DNA of 64,000 nt, from positions 19,953,636 through 20,017,635 of the forward strand of contig JALMQS010000085.1 in the NCBI GenBank assembly GCA_024734495.1. The letters are read 5' to 3'. Below the pieces are notes generated by a model. The model searched no databases and was not told the origin of the DNA. It saw nothing but the letters and a program-made list of their open reading frames with translations. This document shows, one piece after another, positions 12,101 through 24,100 of the stretch. Numbering within the stretch: the first letter of the stretch is position 1; each line of letters starts with the position of its first letter. This DNA comes from Forficula auricularia (lineage: Eukaryota > Arthropoda > Insecta > Dermaptera > Forficulidae). The translations under genes and the position numbers were made by a program.

Positions 12101-15100
12101 GTTGAATAGGAAAAGAATTAATTAAATTTCACAAAAATTAATTTAATTTAATTAAATCTAGAATATCACAAACAAATATGAAATCGCTTTTTGATATCTT
12201 TAATACTTTTTAAATTTAAATTCCCAGTCTTATTTCATTCACTACATAAGAGCCAAACGTAACTGAAGATGTTGAACTGACTCAAAGGCTGAGGGTATGG
12301 CTAGAAATGGAGGAAAAACTAAAGGAGTCAAGGCAACATCCAGTAAAATCTATGGAATAAAGGACAATATGTTAATCTTAGCGTGTCTAGCGATGCCTTG
12401 ATATTGCCCGGAGGGGAACAAAATGTTGGCAACAAAATAAATTCAATTTTATTTAATTCTGGCTACAAAGAAAAATAAACTTTTTTTACGTGAATTTAAA
12501 ATTAAAAATAATATTAATATATTGATTTTTCTCAAATTCAGACACCACCAATTTTTGTGTGTTTGTATAGTCCAGGGCTGTCCAAACCGTCGCCCGTGGG
12601 CCACATGCTGCCTAGCATTGCAATGACTGTGGCCCAACATAAAATCATAAACTTTCTTAAAACAATGAGATTTATATGTACAGATATATTTATTCCTTTT
12701 TCGAAATTTGTAAAATATGTAAAGTTTTTTTCAAGAATAAAATTCACTAAAAACAAAATTATAAGATCAACTACATTTATAAGGTAATAATAAAAGCTTG
12801 TAAAATAAAAATAATGAAGTTTAGAATATTTAAAACTTCTTCTTCTTCTCATATTTTCATTTTCTAAAATATTTATTATTTCAGTAATTTTCATGCTACG
12901 ACACTAACCAAGTCTATCATTTTAGTACAAGGAGACAAGGAATTGGGGTTTTCTAGAACAATCACAATTAATTGATAATTTCTCTCCTGGACTAAAACTT
13001 GTTAGGACTTGTCTTTTAGATCTTTGCACGTTCTTACATGTCAATAGATAATGGATAGTCAGGGATTATTATATCCGTGACCCTTTTAAAAAATAAATTA
13101 TCATTATTCATATCCATCTTTAATCCCATTCGATTTAAATCAAGGCTGTCCAACCCGTGGCCCAATATAAAGTTATAAAATTCCTTAAAACATTGAGATT
13201 TATATGTAGATACTGGAAAATACACAACAATTCGGCCTGATAATTTTTTTCTCTAAAATATTATAAGAATTCTGACTGACTGTGAAGTTTTCGAAAAATA
13301 AAAGTGCTAATTTTAAATTTTGAATCTGGAACTAGATTTCAAGATTTCCTAAAAAATAATCATCTTTTTGGCCTAATTTCTACTCCATTTTCATTAGAAA
13401 TAAATTTTCTACTTGCAAACTTTCTGATTGAATGTTCTAGAACAACAATTAGATACCGATCTGAAAGAAAAATTGAATATTGTCTCTTTATTAGTATTTT
13501 ATATTAATTATCTAGCCAGGAAAAAATATAAACAAATACTAATGCATAAATTACTTTTTGTAAGTATGTAGGATGTATTTACATATACCAGAAGCTATTT
13601 TCAAGTATAAAATTTATGCAAAGTAAAATTAGAAGCTCACTATAAGCAAAAAAATAAATAAAGTTCTTATTTCTACATTATAACCATCTTTTTTGAATAA
13701 AAAATATCAATAGAATTATAATATTTTATCCGCGGTCCGAGACAATTTTTTTTCTTCAAATGTGGCCCGTATAAGCCAAAAGGTTGTACGCCCCTGGTAT
13801 AGTCAAATCTCAGGATCAATTTTGATCCTCTTTCACCTGGTTAATTTTACTGAAATTTTGTAAATATATTATTTACTTCTGATGAAAGTGCAATAAATTG
13901 CATTATATTTGTAAAATTTAAGTTGATTCTTCTCAAAGTTTAGATTCCACCAATATTTGATGTGATTAAAAAATAGAAAATAAATATATGAATAAAAAAA
14001 AAAACTTTCAAGTACATCCTTCTATCAATTGTACTACAAAATATTTCGTGAGTTTGTTCGAAACAGAAAGTGAGCGTCTTCTATGAAGTTTTAGAAAGAG
14101 AAAGGTATATTCAGTATTTATTTTATTATATTGAGTATGATGAAGGATGATTAAAAACAGCTAAGTACTCGTAATAGTCTGGTTAACAAAAAACAATAAT
14201 TCTGGAGTATTATTTTAACGTCGAAAAAAATCATTTTCAACCAAGATTTTATCTGTCTTTCTGGATTTATTTCATCTTACTTAAGAGCGAAAAGTAGTAA
14301 AATGTTTTTCCTTGTTCTATAATATTTGTATTTCGGCTTTCTAGCTTTAGAACTTATAATAAAAAAAAAAAAAAAAAGGTTAAGTTGCAAGGTGGGTTTC
14401 ACATAAAATTTTACATAATTTTTATTTTTTATTAAAAAATGTTTTGCCTTTAAACAACATCTATCTCCTTAAAAGTTATTAGAACTTCCGGTTCTAAAAT
14501 GCAGAAAATATCATTTTTTGAATTATTTTATTGAGATTTTAAGGCGAAAATATAGGGATAAATTAAGAATTTATAATTAATAGATATGTTATGTAGCTAT
14601 TAAAGCTTCTATTTTAGTGATTAAATTTTTTAAGTTATAACCGAAATTAGCCTAGCTGATCGATTATCCAAAATTATATTATAATTAGTAATGAAGCTGT
14701 TGAAGCTTTTATTTTTGTTAAATTGAAAGTTTTTTGCCGAGGGTAGCAGCATTTTTATATACTGGTATTGAAGGAGACAATAAAAGAGTGTGTCTTTTGC
14801 TGGAATTATAAATTTTATTTATAACGAGACTATAGTTTCGAGAGCTTTGCCCTCTTTATCAGTCTATTACAATTGATTCACAGGAATTAAAATATGAATA
14901 GAAAGCTCTCGAAACTATAGTCTCGTTATAAATAAAATTTATAATTCCAGCAAAAGACACACTCTTTTATTGTCTCCTTCAATTTTATTTTTGTTATTAA
15001 TTTGATTAAAATTTGAATTTTTATTTAAATCACACATAATTAATTATAATTATTTATTGAACACGAACAAATAATACAACATAACTACGACGTTTCGATC

Positions 15101-18100
15101 GACTTTTTTTGCGATCGTTCTCAAGTACTTACTATAATCGTAGTGGGTGCTCATTCTTGAGAACGATCGCAGAATAAGTCGATCGAAACGTCGTAGTTAT
15201 ATTGAATTATTTGTTCGTGTTCAATAAATAATTATAATTAATTATTTAAATTTATTTATTTTCTTAGAAAGACGGACTGGTCAGCGAAAAAAAGTAACTT
15301 TTAAGGAGTTAGGTGTTGGTTCTAGGTGAAACATTTTAATATAATAATAAAACTTGAGCAAGATGCGAGGTAGGTTTCACAAAAAGAAATATATCGAATT
15401 CAAAACTCAAGTTTGTTTTATTTTTTTTTTGTGAAACCTACCTCGCATGTTGATCAAGTTTTATTATTATAGAAAAAAAGTAGGTTGTAATGAAAAGGCA
15501 TTCCATAAATTATTTAAATTTTATTCAAATTCCGAAGTTTCGGAGACATTTTCTCTCCTTCTTCAAGGTATTGAATAGTTATTGAAGGGTGTATCACTGA
15601 AAAGAGAGACAACAGTTATACTCACCCATCAATAACATATAACCCCCATATAACTATTCAATACCCTGAAGAAGGAGAGGAAAAAGTCTCCGAAACGTCG
15701 GAATTTGAATAAAATTTAAATAATTTATGGACCGCCTTTCATTATAACCTACTTATAATTAATTATGTGTGATTTAAATAAAAATTCAAATTTTATATTA
15801 TAATTATTTGTTTATCTGCATTAAGCAAAGGACAAGCTCATAGCTTTCTTTTTATGAATCAACCAACTCTGCTATTCTCGGCAAAATAAAAATGATTTTT
15901 ATTCACGTTTCAGATATTTTTCAATACAATGAGCAAAAAAAATGAAAATTTTTGCGTGAATTCAATAGTTGGTCTGGTCGAGAGGGGCGTACCGCGTAAT
16001 GTGAATGTTGTTCATTTAATGGGCTTGTGACTCGCCGGCTTGGTTATTGGTTAATTCCGAGAGCCCAGACCGCCGAGCAGAATAGGAAGATGCACCATCC
16101 ACTTCCTGTCGCTGATTGACGGCTCTTGCAGCTCACAAGCAGACAGCCCCTTCCTTGATCGCATCATCATCGTCGTGGGACCCTCTCAATTTGTTAGGAC
16201 CCTCAACTTGATCATCAGGGTCAACTTCATTCAATTAACTTCTCGAAAGCATCTGGCAAGATGTGGTCCAATAGCAAAACTTTTTATCTGAAGGAATTTC
16301 GGGGGGGGGGGTGCCAACTCTCCCTTCCCATCTAGACCCTGGTATCAAAAAGTTTCAACTAGATCAATCTATTCTAGAAACAGGGAACAGAAAGTATGTG
16401 TGGGAGGTTTAATCCATAGCCTGTTATATAAGGTGGGGCATAAAAATCTACCACATTTTGAATAGGTATAAAAAATGAAAAAAATTTAATTAGAAAAAAA
16501 CTGAATATATTTTTGAAAAGAACATAAAATAATTAAGTGGGTTATAATGAAAGGCAGTCCATAAATTATTTAAATTTTATTCAAATTCCGACGTTTCGGA
16601 GACTTTTAGATAACTAAGTACACTTATGATATAATGTAGAAAAGTATTGTAATATTGTGGCTATCACTGCAAAGAGAGACGAATGGGATCCAAGTTATAC
16701 TCATCCCTCAATAACTATTCAATACCCTGAAGAAGGAGAGAAAAAGTCTCCAAAACATCGGAATTTTAATAAAATTTAAATAATTTATGGACTGCCTTTC
16801 ATTATAACCTACTTATTTCGTTTACCAGTCCATCTTTCTAAGAAAATAAATAAAATTAAATAAAATAATTAGTTTTTTAAATGTTTTTTAAACATTATAT
16901 CAGACAAAAAAGGGGAGGGTGGTCAAAAATGAAAATTCTAGCCCTTTCGACCAAACTCAACCAAATTTTGTATACATATTTTGTGGACCACCAGAAGGCT
17001 AGAAATGTAAAAACTAACCACCCAAAATAGGGAGGGAGGGTCAAAAATGAAAATTCTAGCCCTTTCGACTAAACTTAACAAAATTTTGTATACATAGTTT
17101 GGCCGAAAGGGTTGGAATTTTCATTTTTGAGCCTACCTCCACCCTATTTTGGGTGGTTAGTTTTTGCATTTCTAGCCTTCTGGGGGCCCACAGAATATGT
17201 ATACAAAATTTGGTTGAGTTTGTTCGAAAGGGCTAGAATTTTCATTTTTGACCCCCCCCACCACCCTTTTTTTTGATATGTTTAAAACACATTTATAATA
17301 AAAAATATTTTATGTTCTTCTCAAAAATATATTGTGTTTTTTCTAGTTAAATTTTTTCATTTTTTATACCTCTTAAAAATCTGATAAATCTTCATGCTAC
17401 ACCTTGTATTTAAGCAATCTGGGATTGAATCCAGTCTATCAAAAGTTACATCTTGACCCCCCCCCTTCCAAGGAACTTTCATTTTCTTCATCTTTCTATA
17501 TATCGATGATATGATCTTCTAGTTTCATAAACTATCATACAATCTAAGAAACGATCAATGGAACTCTCTCCTTGTGCATGGACCCCACAAGGGAAGAACT
17601 GACAGCGCTCTAGCGCGGGATTCTGAATTTACGAGGGGCCATTTTGAATATTATTTACTAGAAAGTTAAAATTAAATAAATTTAAATTATTAAGAATTTT
17701 GTAAAATTATTATTTATTACTGTAAAATAAAATAATAAATAAAATGTCTATTTTAATAATAAAGTAGAATCCCGATGTGTCGTATCTTCAAGGGGACAAA
17801 GGATAAGTACGATTTATATACATGTTCGCTATATCGAGGGTAAAAATTAAAAATACGATATACCGAAAGTTTGTTTTTATTTTTTTATAAATATGTACAT
17901 AAATACATATGTATACATAAAAAATACTTTATTTAAATACAGTAGTATAAATTTTACATTATTTTTGATTGTACACAAAATTAAAACTAGATAAACATTT
18001 AAATATTTTTATAAAAAAAAATTTTTTTCGAAATACCGAGGGAATTGGTTTTATACGAATTAACGAGATTTTCCCAAAACACGACTGGAAAAAACGAATT

Positions 18101-21100
18101 ATGAGAAGTTTTGTCGATCTTGGAGAGGAAAAAAATACATTATACCGATGGGACTAAAATGCATTGTTTTATATGAATTAACGAGATTTTTCAAGGGACC
18201 AGCACTTTCTTACGATTTTTCGGGATATACGATATATCGGGATACGAAGTATCGGGTTTTCGCTGTAGATTTTTTGTAACCGAGTTTTCTTGCAAATATA
18301 AACTTCCATGTCAACCACATCTTTCTGGAGTGCTCAAAAAATGCCATTCTCTACATCAATTAAAATAATTCTTACTTATTTCATTCCTGACTGTCATTAG
18401 ACCAAGATATAAGAGGCAATAATAAAACTATTAATACCATCCAAACTATTTCTATAATTATTGATATATAAATGTAAATGTATATATGTAGGTATATATA
18501 AAAATATAAATATTGTAACTCTTTAAAAAACAAAACGAACTGGCAAATGGATTCATTTCCGAAGTCATTAAATAAAAAATCAATAAATAAATAAAATAAC
18601 CTTTTAGTGGTGAAGTAAAGTGAATTTTGAATTTATTCGAAATACAATTTTTTTATTGCTCAATTATTAAAGTAATTTAAAAAAAATTTAAACATATGAA
18701 AATGCACAAACACCGACACATAAAAGAAAGGGAGAGAGAGAGAGAAAGAGACAGACATTTTGCTGAACATTGGTGAATTATGTTCAGAAAGCCTAAAAAA
18801 TCAAGGCCAAAAAATTTTGCTTTTATATTACTTTCTTACACAATAGTTGTTATTGTGTAAAAAAGTAAAAAAATTTAAAAAATAGACCCCACAAAAAATT
18901 ATTGCCCTAGGACCCACTTCACTATGTCGAGACCATGTCCATGCGTTCTCCTTTCTTTATACTAAAAACCTATAGACCTTGAGATATGCTAAGAAATAAT
19001 CCTTTTTTGTTCAGGAAGATGTTAAATAAAAGATCTGTCTCATTATTTGGTTTATTGATAATTTGATAGATTTCCATGTTTTCAAATCTCCATCCTCAAT
19101 TAAAATAAAATTGGCAAATTAAATCTTTAGTGCACTATATGTTTTTGTCAATAATATTCTATTTCAAAGTCTAATCGGCGAACGTTTCGACTCCAGATCC
19201 TCATATTCCACAACAAAACAACTAATGTTTTTTTCTTTTCTTTTTTCTTTCAGATCCTCTTAAGAACCCGAGCATTTGTGGAAGACCAACATGTCAAGGT
19301 CTTAAGATTCTCTTCTTTGTTCTTTACTAATTTACTTTTATTGCTTTACTAACCCCATGGGTGATAGGCACGTTTCTGAAACTTATATTTTGCCAACCCC
19401 CCCCTCTTCCCCCTCACAAAAATAATAATAATATATAGTAAATAAATAATATAAAATTCTAGATAAAAATATATTTATTTCAGAATAAATAAAACAAATT
19501 GATGGGTCGTATAAAAAAATATTCATAAATATTAAAAAGATTTTATTTTTTTATTTATAATAAAAATCAGAATAAATATTATGTTGTATTTTGATGATTG
19601 TAAAAATAATTATGTATCACGTAAATCAGTTACATGTTAGTTTTGGCTTGATAGATAAATAAAATAAATATTTTAATGTATTTTTATTATTGTGCAGGTT
19701 AAAATTTAAAATATATATAATAAGTTAAAATCCTTATTTTTCGGTGTATTTGGAATAATAATATAACTATAAAATAAATGTATTATGAATGGTAAAATCC
19801 GAGGGGTGAACCGCGACCTAATATGCTGTACACCTACTTCCACTTGTACTTCCAAATATTTCCAAGTACTTCCAAATATTTCCAAGTAATTCCAAATATT
19901 TCCTAGTACTTTCAAATATTTCCAAGTACTTCCAAATATTTCAAAGTACTTCTAAATATTTCAAAGTACTTCCAAAATACTTCCAAAGAGGTGTACACCT
20001 ACTTCCAATCGTGGATCACCCCTCGGTGAAATCTATCCCACCCAAATCACTTCTATGAAAAAATTGTCCAAGTTCAAAAAAGTAGTGAAATCTAGAATGG
20101 AACCAAGTTAAATTCGCCAAGAATAATTAAGTTGAGAAAATAGTAATTTCAATTAAAATGTATTATTTCCATTTTGAGTGATAATCTAGATTTATGGATT
20201 CTAAATATTTTATTTAAATAATTTTCATGAAATTTGCTGTTTCGCATTCTACCATTAAGGTAAATGAACTAAATTCGTGGCCAGCCAAAAGTTTGATGAA
20301 AATAATTTAAATTCAAAATACAGAATCCATAAATCTAGATTGTCATTCAAAGTGGAAAGAATGCATTTTACTTGAAAGTACTATTTTTTCAACTTAACTT
20401 CACGTTATTCCTGGCGAATTTAATTTGGCTGCACTAAAGATTTCACCACTTTTTCGAACTGGGACTGTTTTTCATAGAAGTGTTTTTGGTGTCTTCTTTT
20501 TATAACCTAAAATATGTATCTTCTATTTTTATATATTAATATATTTTTTTATTTATTTATTTGTTTATTTTGAGGGGGATAATTTACAAATTTTCCCTCT
20601 TCATTTTAGAGGGTATGTGTAGTAAAGTTTTCGTCACTAATTTTCACCTTTATTAAATCCACAAACCCTTGAAAATTGCCAAATGTTAGCATTCTAGGGT
20701 AAAAATTGAAAATTTACACTACCCCTTCATTTTAGGGATCGAAAGTGAAAAAGTCTAGATTTTTCGATTTTTCCTTTATTAGTATCCAAACCCTGCCATT
20801 ATCCCAATTTTAGACTCCTTGATGAATCATTTCGTCATATAGGTATAATAGATGCAAATTTACTCTACACTATTAAGGGATTGAAAAAGAGTAAGTTTCG
20901 AGTTTTGGAAATTTTCCTTTATTTGTGTTCCAATTAGCATACGAAATTTCATGATGCTATAATGAGTAGAAGTATCCTATAGGTTTTGATAAACTCTCTG
21001 TCAGTGAGTGCCATAATTAGCTATTTTCTGAGGTCCATATCTCAGAATTTCTTTGTACTATATCTTTGAAATTTGGTAAAATCGATTACATGATTACATG

Positions 21101-24100
21101 TGTATAATTTCAGATCCGTTTCTCAAATGGATTCGGAGCTGCAGTGGGGTCGAAAGTAGCTCAAAATGGTTCGTGTAAATAGCGTACAGCGTGTACGGCT
21201 AACGCTCGAACTGGGCCTGCGCCCTTTGTGCGCTATAATAGAATTTTAAATAATTTACACCTCACAACTTCTCGGTATAACTGACTAAAAGAATTATAAA
21301 TAAGATATTGAGTGACCTTATTTTATTAAGTTCACTTATCTGTAGTTTCACAACTTCTTTCTTATATAATAAAATAGCATTTCAATAAAGAATTTTATAG
21401 TTTAATTGAAATTTTATAAAAACATCCAGTTTCATCTCACTGACAGTGAGTCGGGTCAAATATTTTTTTTTTTATCATCGCATATTGAATCAAATCTTTT
21501 AAAATTTCATATGTAAAGGGTCCGCCAAATAACTTTTTTTTTTTTTAAATGCTATAAAAAAAACTATTGAATATTTTCTCAAATTTCTTTTTTTATTTGA
21601 AAGTACAATCCTTCCGGTTAATAATGGAAAATAATTTCATTCAAATGGCTGCCTCGGCTGGCCGTGCAGTAGCCTACACGACCGGTCCAATTTTTAAGCA
21701 CATTATCGATTGTGTGCAGCTGTATTTCACCAATGGCTTCACGAATATTGTCCTTTAAAGCGTCAATTGTCTCTGGTTTGTCGGCCTAACACTTATCTTT
21801 GACGGCACTCCACAAATAATAGTCCAACGGTGTCAAATCGCAGCTCCTGTTGAAACCAAATGTTGCCAATATCCTCCTCTTCAATTTTTGTGAACAAAAA
21901 TTCGTTCAACATGGCCCGATAACGATCGCCATTGACTGTAACGGCCACTCCTTGCTCATTTTCGAAGAAAAATGGCCCAATTATGCCTCTGGACCAAAAT
22001 CCGCACCAAACAGTGACTCGTTTTGGGTGCGTCGGCTTTTCAATGTATGCGTGCGGGTTTTATGTGCCCCAAATGCGACAATTTTGCTTGTTTACATACC
22101 CGCCAAGATCAAAATGAGCTTCATCTGAAAAGATGATTTTTTGGCAAAATCGGCATCTTCTGTAAGTCGATCACAGGCCCAATTAGCGAAGCGAAAACGC
22201 ATTGGATGGTCAGTTGGCTTCAACTCCTGAACCAATTGGACTTTGTATGGCGTCATACCAAGGTATTTATGCAAAATTCGTCTCAATGACGTCTCCGAAA
22301 TGTTCTATTGTTGAGAACGACAGTGAATTGATGTTGATGGCGCTTCACGCACACTTTCTGCCACAGCAGCAATATTCTCGGGTGTACGCACTGTTTTTTG
22401 CTTTTCACGCTTTGGTTTATCGATGAGGATGCCAGTTTCTTTCACTTTTTTCACAAGATAACGAAGATACGGAGCTGACGGTGCTTCTCTTCTTCCAAAA
22501 TCCGTACTCAATTTTCGCACACATTCTGCAACATTACCATGATTTTCAAAGTAATGTCGCAATATTTCCCAGAGTTGTTCAAGAGTATACACAACCATAT
22601 TCGTTCAGCGGAAGGATAAAACTAATTATCTGTCAAATCAAACATGAGCTAAGTGTTACCATTCACGAAATAAGCACTAGTTGAAAAAAAAACGTTAGAT
22701 GGCGGACCCTATATATATGTTATTTTCTTTCATATTTTATAACAAATAACTATTAGTAGGATATCTAAAGAAAATCAATAGAGATAGTTACGAGGTGCAT
22801 TCAAATATAAACGAGCCTTTTAATTCTGAAGACTTAAAAAGCGTGTTGGAGATAGGCGGAGCGTCAAGGCCAAGCTGACCGCCCTAAACGACCAGGTTCT
22901 TTAGTTGTCCTCACAATGAGCCAAAGAGAGTTTCCTCTTTCGGTTGCGCAACGCATCATAATAAAGTTCTTAACGAATGAAGGAGTTAAACCAGCCGGAA
23001 TTCGCGTGCGGTGAAACTTGAGTTCACCACTACACTCCCGAGTCGGAAAGGACCAGTATAGAGTGGAGAGCAAAGGGGGAGCCAGGAACATCAAAAGGCA
23101 AAACTCGCTTGCCAGCCGGGATGGTGATGTCTACGGTTTTTTGGGACTCTCAAGGAGGTTTACTCCTTGATTTTCTTCACGATTGTCCCACAATAAACAC
23201 TGTCTACTACTGTGGCCTTCTTGACCAGGTTCGAGCTGCATATCGGTCAAAAAGGCCGTCAGCCCATCCGAGACGTCTAGCTAGCTCCTGCTTGACAAAT
23301 CAAGACCCCACGCTGCAGCCCTAACATCCCAAAAATTGGCTGAAATACATTGGGCTACACAGGCTCGTTTATATTTAAATTACCCTCGTATCTACTAAAT
23401 CTGAGGTGTTATGGATTATTTTTATTATGTCAGAAGGGTTGTTTGAACTTTTCGCCAATCGAACACGAATGCCAAAAATGCACTCCGGGCACTTGGCTAT
23501 TAGTAGGATATTTGAAACATAAACTGTAGTTTATTTGAAGTAATTCTTTAGGTAAGACTGATTACTCGTTTAAAGTAATTTTTAAAAATATGAAATAAAT
23601 AGATATTAAAATCAATTGATGTAGGTTCACATTATATTTAAGAATATAATCAAATAATTGAAAATAGACAATGATAAATATTGTCTTTGAGAGGAAATTA
23701 CCTTGAATAAAAAATAAAAAATATAAATATTTACGAAAATATTTTTTATCTAACATCTTTTATAAATTTTAGAAAATCTGTCCTTATATAAATTTTTTGT
23801 TTAAAATTTCGATCATTTCTAAAATTACGCTTTTTTAATATATTAAGAAATAATATATATATATGACATTTTTATAAATATTTATTAAAAAGTAATGCTG
23901 CTTCTTGGGGAGTCCGAGCTGGCTAAGGCGCTAGCCCTGCTTCAGCATCGTTGATGACTATGTTCAAGCGGGAGACCCGGGTTCGAGTCTGGCTAGCATA
24001 TAAAATTTCGACCGGCTAAAACTCGGCTCCCTCACTAAGCCTACTAACACTTTACTGATGTGCTATCTAAATGGGCTTTGTTCCCGATGACAATAAATAA

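Larger units (their letters stand above)
15008..15797. repeat. Outer inverted repeat enclosing three smaller palindromes
   Basis: Left arm 15008-15054 (AAATTTGAATTTTTATTTAA then ATCACACATAATTAATTATA) is the complement of 15754-15797. Between them lie three separate palindromes (15039-15246, 15339-15470, 15480-15752), giving a nested structure. Confidence 0.7.
9135..19253 (+). other. Intron 1 (10.1 kb)
   Basis: Donor GTAAGT, acceptor TTTCTTTCAG. Plain AT-rich DNA to 10540, then the repeats and elements listed separately. No convincing host gene. 13805-14765 and 18270-19250 show nothing beyond AT-rich DNA, poly-A at 14360 and a GA-rich run at 18730. 15800-16420 is a more GC-balanced unique stretch (around 16000-16160) without a clear ORF. 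Confidence 0.6.

Noticed and set aside
12538..12894. 118-codon minus-strand open frame
   Set aside because: Lies within a non-autonomous hAT element and has low-complexity AT-derived composition.
15100..15190. Functional hammerhead in the GATCGAAACGTC palindrome
   Set aside because: The 5' core reads CTTGAGAA, not CUGANGA, so the catalytic core is not present.
19845..19985. CRISPR-like array
   Set aside because: Units are contiguous 20-bp tandem repeats without spacers and lie in a eukaryotic MITE.
23908..24000. Functional tRNA gene
   Set aside because: It has A and B boxes but is followed by a SINE body and A-rich tail and is bounded by a target duplication, so it is a SINE head.
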